Part shown: piece by piece, positions 1 to 6,192 of the stretch
How positions within the stretch are numbered: the first letter of the stretch is position 1
Layout: each line of letters starts with the position of its first letter
Notes under the pieces: generated by a model
What the model was told of the DNA's origin: nothing
Databases searched by the model: none
Seen by the model: only the letters and a program-made list of their open reading frames with translations
Origin: Alistipes sp.
GTDB lineage: Bacteria > Bacteroidota > Bacteroidia > Bacteroidales > Rikenellaceae
NCBI GenBank assembly: GCA_017481925.1
Contig: JAFUOK010000039.1
Coordinates: 1-33,096 of the forward strand
DNA length: 33,096 nucleotides
Direction: 5' to 3'
Program-made: the position numbers and the translations under genes

Positions 1-131
1 GCAAAGAAAGACCTGAGGTAGAAGGTGCATACCTTGTTGGAGGAAAGCATTATCGTCTGCCTGAAATTAAAGCAGAAAATATTGCCACAGGAACTGCTTG
101 GGTTGATGATAAATGGATTCAGTTGCCCTAA
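1..131 (+). CDS. 3' end of a second fimbrillin-like lipoprotein gene (partial)
   Basis: Only the last 42 codons and the TAA stop are inside the window; the reading frame starts at base 3 and the rest of the gene lies to the left. The visible protein is identical to the C-terminus of the fimbrillin-like lipoprotein encoded on the opposite strand at 3397-4353, ending in DDKWIQLP. At DNA level the two copies differ at one visible base, a synonymous proline codon change at base 62. This is therefore a recent duplicate or gene-converted paralog, not a chance match. I cannot tell whether the whole gene is intact. The terminator at 149-177 follows 17 bp after the stop. Confidence 0.8.
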   Translation, partial: KERPEVEGAYLVGGKHYRLPEIKAENIATGTAWVDDKWIQLP

Positions 132-157
132 GTTACTTATAATAAAACAATCCCGAA
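1..157 (+). repeat. Left arm of long inverted repeat
   Basis: Bases 1-157 match the reverse complement of 3371-3527 at 156 of 157 positions (position i pairs with 3528-i; the only mismatch is at 62/3466). Homology ends inside the rising arm of the terminator hairpin at 149-177. The left end of the arm is outside the window, so its true length is unknown. The arms enclose about 3.2 kb of unrelated genes. Confidence 0.92.
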
Positions 158-177
158 GCCTTTGTGGCCTCGGGATT
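149..177. terminator. Bidirectional intrinsic terminator between lipoprotein copy and SGNH hydrolase gene
   Basis: A 12-bp stem (149-160 with 166-177, loop TTTGT) is followed by T-rich sequence on both strands. The one internal mismatch (A157/C169) becomes a U-G pair when read leftward, so it serves the minus-strand hydrolase gene well. It can also end the plus-strand lipoprotein gene. Confidence 0.8.
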
Positions 178-196
178 TTTATTTTGCGTGCGCCTG

Positions 197-916
197 CTAC
201 TTGACGGGCATAGGCTTATGCAACTTCTTCTTCGGGGTCTTGAGCACCTTGTCGATAGCCTCGCAAACCATAGGCTCCATAACGGTGCGATAGCACTCCA
301 GGTTGGGGTGGCAGGTATCACGGCTCCACTTCGCGGGAAGACCACCCTTATCGTCCGTCAGGGCAGGGTAGTAGTTCAGGAAGTGAATACCGGCCTCCTT
401 GGCGTATGCCTCCAGCATCTTGTTCAAATCACGGATAGGCTGTGCGGGCGAGATCTCCTTGCGCCAGCCAAACACAGACGTAGGCGTAACAGAGCAAAGC
501 ACTACCTCAATACCGTTAGCGCGCGCCAACTCGCACATCGAGATGATGTTACCCACCGTATTCTCGGGTGCTATATAGCCATTGTTCTGCGCCACATCGT
601 TCGTACCCGACAGGATCACAACACAACGGGGATTCAGATCAATAACATCACGGCGGAAGCGAACAAGCATCTCCGACGAGGTCTGACCGCTGATACCTCG
701 ACCCACGAAGTTATTCTGCTTGAAGAACTCGGGATCCTGCGACGCCCAGCCGTCGGTGATTGAGTTACCCATAAATACCGCATCGGGGCGGGTGGTGACC
801 GTCTTATTAGCCTCGGCATAGCGATAGAACTGCGCCCAATCGGTCTTCTTGTCATTCTGCGCCACGGCGACAACCGCTGCCAAGCAGAGCGAAAGTGTAG
901 ATAATAGTCGTTTCAT
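197..916 (-). CDS. Secreted SGNH/GDSL-family hydrolase (esterase)
   Basis: This 239-residue protein has a signal peptide (residues 1-19, ending in AVA) and the four SGNH blocks: Ser52 in MGNSITDGW (block I), Gly74 in GRGISGQ (block II), Asn106 in GTND (block III), and Asp200/His203 in DTCHPN (block V). The catalytic triad Ser-Asp-His is therefore complete. The family includes carbohydrate O-acetylesterases and lysophospholipases. The version close to platelet-activating-factor acetylhydrolase, seen here, is common in Bacteroidetes and often removes acetyl groups from glycans; the substrate cannot be read from sequence. The protein is probably periplasmic or exported. It is transcribed alone, divergently from the cysteate synthase-like gene, and ends at the terminator at 149-177. 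Confidence 0.85.
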   Translation of the reverse strand: MKRLLSTLSLCLAAVVAVAQNDKKTDWAQFYRYAEANKTVTTRPDAVFMGNSITDGWASQDPEFFKQNNFVGRGISGQTSSEMLVRFRRDVIDLNPRCVVILSGTNDVAQNNGYIAPENTVGNIISMCELARANGIEVVLCSVTPTSVFGWRKEISPAQPIRDLNKMLEAYAKEAGIHFLNYYPALTDDKGGLPAKWSRDTCHPNLECYRTVMEPMVCEAIDKVLKTPKKKLHKPMPVK

Positions 917-952
917 AGCAATAATATTTGATTAATTTGTTTTCGCGTTACG

Positions 953-968
953 CAAATGTACAAATTTA
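953..968 (-). promoter_or_regulatory. Promoter -7 elements for the SGNH hydrolase gene
   Basis: On the minus strand two adjacent octamers match the Bacteroidetes -7 consensus TAnnTTTG: TACATTTG (953-960) and TAAATTTG (961-968). They lie 37-52 bp upstream of the ATG at 916. No clear -33 TTTG is seen. Confidence 0.5.
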
Positions 969-982
969 TAGTGCAATATCCT

Positions 983-1010
983 TATCTTTGGCCGAATTTT
1001 ATTAATTTTG
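983..1010 (+). promoter_or_regulatory. Promoter -7 elements for the cysteate synthase-like/manA operon
   Basis: TATCTTTG (983-990) and TAATTTTG (1003-1010) both match TAnnTTTG and lie 32-60 bp upstream of the ATG at 1043. Which one is used cannot be decided from sequence. Confidence 0.5.
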
Positions 1011-1042
1011 CACGTCAAGAATATAACAAAAACCAAATATAA

Positions 1043-2341
1043 ATGAAAGATTTCAAACCTACGGCATACACGCTCCAATGCGTGGCCACAGAGCGCACAT
1101 TTGAGGATACAGGCTGGGTACTCGAGGATAAGGAGTGCTCGGAGCCCTCGCTCGTGCGTGCCATCTACGACAAGAAAGAGTTGGAACTCAAAGGCGAGGA
1201 GTGGGGATTCTACACCTTCTGCGACTGGTTGCCCATCAGCCGTGTGCTGAAAGGCTCGGCAGCGCCCGTGACATATCGCAGCGAGGGTCTGGCAAAGCAC
1301 CTCGGACTGGAGAACCTCTACATCACGCTGAATGGCTACTCGCCCCGCCACGGCGCCAAGATGACCACAGGCTCATTCAAGGAGACCGAGGCATACAGCG
1401 TCTGCGGCCGCATCAACCCCGACGAGAAGCGCATCCTCGTAGTGGCCTCGGCTGGTAACACGGCACGTGCCTTTGCGAAGGTATGCTCGGAGAATAATAT
1501 CCCCTTGCTGCTGTCCGTTCCCGCCGACAACCTCTCGGCTATGTGGTTCGAGAAGCCTATCAACCCCTGCGTGAAACTCATCTCGTGCGAGAAGGGTGGC
1601 GACTACTTCGACGCTATCCACCTGAGCGATATGGCACTCAAGTCGCCCCGTTTCTATGCCGAGGGTGGCGCAAAGAATGTTGCACGTCGTGACGGTATGG
1701 CTACGACGGTGCTCTCGGCCGCAACGACCATCGGTCGTATTCCCGACTACTACTTCCAGGCTGTGGGTAGCGGCACGGGTGCTATCGCCGCATGGGAGGC
1801 AAATATGCGCCTTATCGAGGATGGCAAGTATGGCAACACGACGATGAAACTCATGGTGTCGCAGAACGCGCCGTTCGTGCCGATGTACGACGCCTGGCGT
1901 GCCGACTCACGTGCTATGCTGCCGTACGATGCCGACAAGGCACGTCGCGACGTGATGATCATCGACGCAAAGGTACTCTCAAACCGCAAGCCCCCATACG
2001 GCATCAAGGGCGGTCTGTACGATGCGTTGAAGGCTACCAATGGTGAGATACTCGTAGCGACCAACGCACAGGCTCGCAAGGCGGCGAAGTTGTTCGAGGA
2101 GCTGGAGGGCGTAGATATTCACCCTGCAGCGGCTGTGGCTACGGCTACGCTGATCAAGGCTGTGCAGGATGGCAAGGTGGAGAAGGACGCCACCATTATG
2201 CTCAACATCACGGGTGCGGGTGAGCAGACTTTCAAGCGCGAGCACGAGACCTACTCGTTGGAGCCCGCGAAGGTATTCCCGTTGGATGTTACGGCTGACG
2301 AGGTTGTAGAGTTTGTAGAAGGTCTTTTTGCGGAGGAGTAA
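1043..2341 (+). CDS. Cysteate synthase-like PLP enzyme (threonine synthase family)
   Basis: This 432-residue fold-type II PLP enzyme has the cofactor lysine in SFKE (Lys113) and a phosphate/carboxylate-binding loop ASAGNTARA (135-143). Its N-terminus is not that of ordinary ThrC. It carries a short Cys-containing start and an FCDWLP segment (59-64), as I recall for the cysteate synthase family (TIGR03844), in which phosphoserine plus sulfite gives cysteate. In Alistipes and relatives, cysteate is the head-group precursor of sulfonolipids, so that role is likely. Authentic threonine synthase is the main alternative; the homoserine dehydrogenase gene at the right edge is 30 kb away and not linked. 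The gene is followed after 1 bp by manA, whose ribosome-binding site lies inside its last codons. Confidence 0.7.
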   Translation: MKDFKPTAYTLQCVATERTFEDTGWVLEDKECSEPSLVRAIYDKKELELKGEEWGFYTFCDWLPISRVLKGSAAPVTYRSEGLAKHLGLENLYITLNGYSPRHGAKMTTGSFKETEAYSVCGRINPDEKRILVVASAGNTARAFAKVCSENNIPLLLSVPADNLSAMWFEKPINPCVKLISCEKGGDYFDAIHLSDMALKSPRFYAEGGAKNVARRDGMATTVLSAATTIGRIPDYYFQAVGSGTGAIAAWEANMRLIEDGKYGNTTMKLMVSQNAPFVPMYDAWRADSRAMLPYDADKARRDVMIIDAKVLSNRKPPYGIKGGLYDALKATNGEILVATNAQARKAAKLFEELEGVDIHPAAAVATATLIKAVQDGKVEKDATIMLNITGAGEQTFKREHETYSLEPAKVFPLDVTADEVVEFVEGLFAEE

Positions 2342-2342
2342 C

Positions 2343-3329
2343 ATGTTGTACCCTATAAAGTTTATCCCTCGCCTTAAGGAGCGTCTGTGGGGTGGCACCG
2401 AGCTGCTCTCTCGCGTCAAGCAGGGCAAGGGCGCAAAGATTGACCCCACGAAGTCGTATGGCGAGTGCTGGGATCTGTCGGCTGTGGAGGGCGACGAGTC
2501 GGTGGTGGCTAACGGCTTTTTGAAGCGCAACACCATCGAGGAGATTGTGGAGGTCTATATGGGCTCGCTCGTAGGCGAGAAGAACTACGACCGCTACGGA
2601 CTTACGTTCCCCCTGCTGATCAAGAGCCTCGAGTGTCACGACACACTGTCGGTGCAGGTGCATCCCGACGACGAGTTGGCGGCCGAGCGTCACAACTCAT
2701 ATGGCAAGACCGAGATGTGGTACATAGCCTCGTGCGAGGAGGGTGCTACGATATATATCGGCTTCAAGGATCGCAACATCACACGCGAAGAGTATCTGGC
2801 AGCGGTGAATGAGGATCGTCTGGCCGAGATTATGAACCGTGTGGAGGTCAAGGCGGGCGATGTATATTTTATCCCTGCGGGCACTATCCACGCGCTGGGT
2901 CGAGGCGTTAATGTGATTGAGATTCAGCAGACGTCAGACATTACCTATCGCATCTACGACTGGAACCGCACCGACGCCAACGGCAAGGCTCGCGAACTTC
3001 ATACTGCTTTGGCTGTCGATGCTATCGACTTCTCGAGCGATGCCGAGGCGTGCCATAAGCACTATACGCTCAAAACAAATCAGGCCGTCACGACGGTCGA
3101 TTGTCCCTACTTCACAACCAACCTCATAGCACTCGATGGCGAGAAGGAGTTTGACTATGCGTCGCTCGACTCGTTTGTGTTATACATCTGCGCCGAGGGC
3201 GAGGCGGATGTGACGGTGGGGGATACCACGGAGCATATCACGCCCTACGAATTGGTGATGATACCCGCCGAGGCCGATGCGGTAACGCTCCACGGCACGG
3301 CAACACTGCTGGAGGTATATATCAAGTAA
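2343..3329 (+). CDS. manA: Mannose-6-phosphate isomerase, class I
   Basis: ManA interconverts fructose-6-phosphate and mannose-6-phosphate in the cytoplasm, feeding GDP-mannose synthesis (manC is at 12047-13120) or mannose catabolism. The 328-residue protein has the zinc ligands Gln105 and His107 in VQVHPDDE, Glu124 in GKTEMWYI and His183 in PAGTIHALG, and a later active-site stretch containing RTDANGKARELH. The ATG at 2343 is chosen because GGAGG (2331-2335) precedes it by 7 bp. An in-frame TTG at 2328 would overlap the upstream gene and add only five residues. It forms a tight operon with the cysteate synthase-like gene and ends at a strong hairpin at 3347-3383. Confidence 0.93.
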   Translation: MLYPIKFIPRLKERLWGGTELLSRVKQGKGAKIDPTKSYGECWDLSAVEGDESVVANGFLKRNTIEEIVEVYMGSLVGEKNYDRYGLTFPLLIKSLECHDTLSVQVHPDDELAAERHNSYGKTEMWYIASCEEGATIYIGFKDRNITREEYLAAVNEDRLAEIMNRVEVKAGDVYFIPAGTIHALGRGVNVIEIQQTSDITYRIYDWNRTDANGKARELHTALAVDAIDFSSDAEACHKHYTLKTNQAVTTVDCPYFTTNLIALDGEKEFDYASLDSFVLYICAEGEADVTVGDTTEHITPYELVMIPAEADAVTLHGTATLLEVYIK

Positions 3330-3346
3330 TCACGCACACATAAAAT

Positions 3347-3383
3347 AAACAATCCCGAAGCCTTACCGGTTTCGGGATTGTTT
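3347..3383. terminator. Bidirectional intrinsic terminator between manA and the lipoprotein gene
   Basis: A 16-bp stem (3347-3362 with 3368-3383, one G-T pair) with T tracts on both sides ends manA on the plus strand and the lipoprotein gene on the minus strand. The inverted-repeat homology ends inside its right arm at 3371. Confidence 0.88.
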
Positions 3384-3527
3384 TATTATAAGTAACTTAG
3401 GGCAACTGAATCCATTTATCATCAACCCAAGCAGTTCCTGTGGCAATATTTTCTGCTTTAATTTCGGGCAGACGATAATGCTTTCCTCCAACAAGGTATG
3501 CACCTTCTACCTCAGGTCTTTCTTTGC
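3371..3527 (-). repeat. Right arm of long inverted repeat
   Basis: This is the reverse complement of 1-157 with one mismatch. It covers the last 131 bp of the lipoprotein gene plus 26 bp downstream into the terminator stem. Homology may continue further into the gene, because the left arm is cut by the window edge. Confidence 0.92.
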
Positions 3528-4353
3528 AGTACATATATTTAGTAGTACCATCTGTAATATAGAAAGCAAAATTCAACTGATTAATAACATCACCATCTTC
3601 TTGTAAAACCCAGAAAGAAACATCACCGTCACTGTTATTAACACCTGTAGAAACATAATTTGTGGGACTTGTGCTATTTCCTCCACGATTAACTACATCA
3701 TATACGCCACTCGTTAAATCTATATACACTTTATTTTTTGCGAAATAATTAAATGCAACACCATATCCTTCAGAACCTTCATTGCCATTATTATTCAATA
3801 CAGTCAAGTTCCATTCTTTAGTTTGGTCTAAACCTTTTACCGAAATCTGCAATGCACTTGGATAAAATTTCATATTGATTGGACTAAGTGTCATTGTTCT
3901 ATCCGATTGTTTATAAGTATAAGTGCCGTCACAAACCAAGAAGTCACCTCCTGCATAATTGGAAAAATAATGTATAGTCGAAGAAGAGTTATCTAAGCCA
4001 ACATCACCACGATAATGGAACGCCTTATAATTACCATTAAAATCGTCATTATAACCATCAAAAATTTCGTCAGTGAGAACATCAGACATCTCGCTTGAAG
4101 TCCAAGTGCCACTATTATAAGTCAAAGTCAAAGATTTTGTAGAATAGTAGCTATCATCAATGTTAAACACTACCATAATCTTGTCATCATTAGCCCACGC
4201 CGACTTTGTGGCACGTGTATCATCAAAACTCGGCTTATCTGCCACCGTAAAGTTTACCTTTACCTCATTATTAACTGTTGCATTGTCATCCTTTGAGCAC
4301 GCAACAAATCCCATTACAGCCAATGCACAGGCTGCCATAAAAAACTTTTTCAT
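3397..4353 (-). CDS. Fimbrillin-like (Mfa/FimA-type) surface lipoprotein
   Basis: This 318-residue protein has a lipoprotein signal (MKKFFMAACALAVMGFVAC, lipid-modified Cys19). A segment typical of fimbrillin-like proteins follows: a TRAT sequence, then a short Ser/Trp stretch and DDKIMVVF (residues 46-62), where the arginine is commonly the maturation site for Arg-specific cleavage. The body is rich in Asn, Asp, Ser, Thr and Tyr, as in beta-sandwich pilus subunits of Bacteroidales. It is probably exported to the outer surface as a pilin or pilus accessory; the exact subunit role is unknown. The coding sequence is visibly more AT-rich than its neighbours, which suggests accessory or transferred DNA. 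It lies 27 bp downstream of a 42-codon gene, probably in one transcript. A second copy of its 3' end lies at 1-131. Confidence 0.75.
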   Translation of the reverse strand: MKKFFMAACALAVMGFVACSKDDNATVNNEVKVNFTVADKPSFDDTRATKSAWANDDKIMVVFNIDDSYYSTKSLTLTYNSGTWTSSEMSDVLTDEIFDGYNDDFNGNYKAFHYRGDVGLDNSSSTIHYFSNYAGGDFLVCDGTYTYKQSDRTMTLSPINMKFYPSALQISVKGLDQTKEWNLTVLNNNGNEGSEGYGVAFNYFAKNKVYIDLTSGVYDVVNRGGNSTSPTNYVSTGVNNSDGDVSFWVLQEDGDVINQLNFAFYITDGTTKYMYCKERPEVEGAYLVGGKHYRLPEIKAENIATGTAWVDDKWIQLP

Positions 4354-4380
4354 TCTCTTTAGTCTTTTGATTGTTAATTA

Positions 4381-4509
4381 CTACAAAGGAATCTCATCAC
4401 CCCACGCGGGATATTCGCCTCCAGACTGAGCAAAACCCTGCTCTACGGCTACTTCGAGAACCTCCAACTCGGGCGCCTCGTAAGTCATCTTCTCGTTAAG
4501 TTTTTCCAT
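4381..4509 (-). CDS. Small 42-aa peptide gene upstream of the fimbrillin-like gene
   Basis: The short ORF encodes 42 residues beginning MEKLNEKMTYEAPELEVLEV and continuing with VEQGFAQSGGEYPAWGDEIP. It has no signal peptide or membrane segment. The pattern of a Tyr-x-x-Pro start, an acidic Val/Glu/Leu middle, then a Gly/Ser turn and a Gly/Trp/Asp-rich tail is one I recall from many unnamed small proteins in Bacteroidales, often beside fimbrillin or other lipoprotein genes. Their function is not known to me; a secreted signal peptide or RiPP-like precursor is possible but no maturation enzyme is nearby. Placement just before the lipoprotein gene, in the same direction and behind a structured leader, supports it as real. 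Confidence 0.62.
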   Translation of the reverse strand: MEKLNEKMTYEAPELEVLEVAVEQGFAQSGGEYPAWGDEIPL

Positions 4510-4560
4510 ATTACTTAAAGTTTTAATGCCTCACAGTTCCCAAGAGTCGGCGGATAAACA

Positions 4561-4647
4561 CAAAAAAATAAGTGTGGGAACTTATTGCTTTATCCTTAGA
4601 TTAGGCCTTCGCATTGCCTTTGCAGTAGATAAAACAATAGCCCACAC
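4561..4647 (-). terminator. Intrinsic terminator / attenuator hairpin in the leader
   Basis: GTGTGGG (4572-4578) pairs with CCCACAC (4641-4647), and TATTGCTTTATC (4583-4594) with GATAAAACAATA (4628-4639). The single mismatch is C-A on the plus strand but a U-G pair in the leftward transcript, so the stem is continuous only in minus-strand RNA. On that strand it is followed by TTATTTTTTTGTG. A smaller inner stem (4603-4606 with 4615-4618) closes the loop. Confidence 0.65.
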
Positions 4648-4823
4648 CGTCAGTGACACTATTATTAAGCATCGCCACAAAAACGGTGCTACAATAGGTA
4701 TCAAATACGATGTGGTGCTACTGCCATCATCTTCACTGCGAATTAAAGTTGCGAAGTTTAATCTAAGAAGATAATTTCAATAACACCTAATATGTAATAC
4801 GCTGACCACTACGCAGTCGCGAT
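4562..4823 (-). ncRNA. Candidate leader RNA / small RNA ahead of the 42-aa gene
   Basis: The gene-free stretch 4510-4954 holds, on the minus strand, a promoter (-7 at 4829-4836), about 260 nt of structured sequence, and an intrinsic terminator (4561-4647) before the small ORF at 4509. This could be a leader with an attenuator or an independent small RNA. A 23-codon ORF (4601-4672, minus) runs into the terminator's 5' arm and could be a leader peptide, but this is weak. No known riboswitch class is recognised. Confidence 0.45.
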
Positions 4824-4828
4824 TATTG

Positions 4829-4858
4829 CAAAGTTATGGTAAAAAAGTGCAAAATCCA
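4829..4858 (-). promoter_or_regulatory. Promoter for the leader / small peptide / fimbrillin transcript
   Basis: On the minus strand TAACTTTG (4829-4836) is a perfect TAnnTTTG -7 element. TTGG (4855-4858), 18 bp upstream, is a possible -33 element. Transcription would start near 4823 and give a leader of about 310 nt before the ATG at 4509. Confidence 0.55.
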
Positions 4859-4895
4859 ATAAAAAACGGCTATTTTTTATTTCCAAAGCAAAACA

Positions 4896-4932
4896 AATGC
4901 CCTCAAAAGTCATAAAAACCTTTGAAGGCATT
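4896..4932 (-). terminator. Terminator of the OPT-pepT-nadE-DUF4923 operon
   Basis: A 15-bp stem (4896-4910 with 4918-4932, loop 4911-4917) is interrupted by two C-A mismatches on the plus strand, both of which become U-G pairs in leftward RNA. It is followed on the minus strand by TTGTTTTGCTTT. It lies 22 bp after the last gene of the operon. Confidence 0.75.
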
Positions 4933-4954
4933 AATAATCTATACTACAGACGCT

Positions 4955-5572
4955 CTACTTTCGTAGCACCGCACCCACGCAAATACCTGGGTAGGCGTCA
5001 ATCACACCCTTGGCCATCTGCAGGGTGGTGTTCTCCTCAAATTTCGAGTAGTGCTTGGCCATCAGAGCAAAGAGTTCGGTAGCGTCGAACAGCACACGAT
5101 AGCCACCATCGGCCTTGATGACCGTAGCCACAATACGAATGGTCTGCTCATCCACCTGCATCATTATCGAGGCGCGTCCCGTCTGCTCATCATACGACGA
5201 GCAGTAGGCCGTAGCACGCTTGCCATCACGCACGATGTGCATCGTACCATCATCAGCAACCTCCATATAATCACGACCCGCAACAAAACCCGCCTTCTCG
5301 GCAATCAGAGGCAGCTGGCTCTCCAGCGTCGCCACAGCCAACGAAGCCAACGTGCTGTCGCCCTTATAATCTATCGTCAGCGCATCGTAGCGCAGACGAC
5401 CGAGCAACTCCGTAGTGGCAGGATGCACCTCCGCCACAGGCTCCTTCGCAGCCGGTTCCGACGAGAAGAGCGAAGTGAGCCCCTTCATCAGATCGTCCAG
5501 CGACTGCGCCTGCGACGAGTGTGTGCCGAGCAGCGCCGCACACAGCAGGGCAGTATATAGAAATCGTTTCAT
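4955..5572 (-). CDS. Exported protein, divergent DUF4923-like paralog
   Basis: This 205-residue protein has a cleavable signal peptide (MKRFLYTALLCAALLGTHSSQAQ). The mature part starts with an amphipathic segment (SLDDLMKGLTSLF), then an Ala/Glu/Pro linker, then a compact alpha/beta region of about 150 residues. It resembles its upstream neighbour in overall plan: signal, amphipathic start, a central segment on residual activity or structure, and a C-terminal part containing LFALMAKHY. The two are probably diverged paralogs of the Bacteroidetes DUF4923 family, whose function is unknown. It is the last gene of the operon, 6 bp after its neighbour. Confidence 0.6.
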   Translation of the reverse strand: MKRFLYTALLCAALLGTHSSQAQSLDDLMKGLTSLFSSEPAAKEPVAEVHPATTELLGRLRYDALTIDYKGDSTLASLAVATLESQLPLIAEKAGFVAGRDYMEVADDGTMHIVRDGKRATAYCSSYDEQTGRASIMMQVDEQTIRIVATVIKADGGYRVLFDATELFALMAKHYSKFEENTTLQMAKGVIDAYPGICVGAVLRK

Positions 5573-5578
5573 CGCAGG

Positions 5579-6181
5579 TTATTTTGAAAACTCAAAACCA
5601 ATCTTAATGCTGTCGTAGCTCTTCAGCAGCGACGTAATAGTCGAGAGCGTACCACTCGCCGAACCCAGCGACGTCAGCACCTTGAGCAGGTTATCCATCG
5701 GGAAGAGGATCTGCAAATCGCCACCCGACATATAAGCAAAGGCATTGATTGCACCCAACTTCAGAAGGCCCGTCTCGTACTTCAGAACCAGCTGATTGCT
5801 CTCGGCATTGAAAGTAAACGTTCCGCCCGAGGTGCGCTGACCAAAGGTAGAGGTAAAGGTACCATCCTCCTTAAAGACAAATGAGCAGGCACCCGGCTTG
5901 ATACCCACCTTCTCGTAATAGGTAGCCATCTTCTGCTGAATAGATGTCGTTGCCGCCGATGCAGCAATATCCGAGAGGGCATTGTCGCTCGACGAGAGTT
6001 TGATACCAGGCTCCGCATAGCGCCACGTGCCATAAATCGTTGCGGCCGTGAGCTTACCACCCGTAACCTTATCCACGGCCGTAGTAGCGGCATTCTTCAG
6101 GGCATCGAGCCAATTCTGGGCCTGCACCTCGGCAGCGCCCATAACCATAGCCACAAGGGCAAGGATAAAAAGTCTCTTCAT
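5579..6181 (-). CDS. DUF4923 family exported protein
   Basis: This 200-residue protein has a signal peptide ending in VQAQ at residue 22. The mature protein starts with NWLDALKNAATTAVDKVTGG followed by an IYGTWRYAEPGIKL segment, which I recognise as typical of Bacteroidetes DUF4923 proteins (lipocalin-like small exported proteins). A beta-rich region with FVFKEDGTFTSTFGQ follows, then LQILFPMDNLLKVLTSLG. Function is unknown; the fold could bind a small hydrophobic ligand. It sits 11 bp downstream of nadE in the same operon. Confidence 0.72.
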   Translation of the reverse strand: MKRLFILALVAMVMGAAEVQAQNWLDALKNAATTAVDKVTGGKLTAATIYGTWRYAEPGIKLSSSDNALSDIAASAATTSIQQKMATYYEKVGIKPGACSFVFKEDGTFTSTFGQRTSGGTFTFNAESNQLVLKYETGLLKLGAINAFAYMSGGDLQILFPMDNLLKVLTSLGSASGTLSTITSLLKSYDSIKIGFEFSK

Positions 6182-6192
6182 ATTATCACATT

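Noticed and set aside
164-763. 199-codon open frame on the plus strand opposite the SGNH hydrolase
   Set aside because: It lies antisense to a gene with full catalytic motifs and signal peptide; it has no recognisable domain and is a by-product of GC-rich codon bias.
4572-4647. Integron-type attC site or invertible promoter
   Set aside because: The hairpin is large and imperfect, but the U-G pattern and T tract point to a leftward RNA terminator, and no integrase or invertase gene is in the window.
4526-4774. 82-codon open frame on the plus strand in the leader region
   Set aside because: It runs across the antisense side of the terminator hairpin, has no promoter or ribosome-binding site in its direction, and resembles no protein family.
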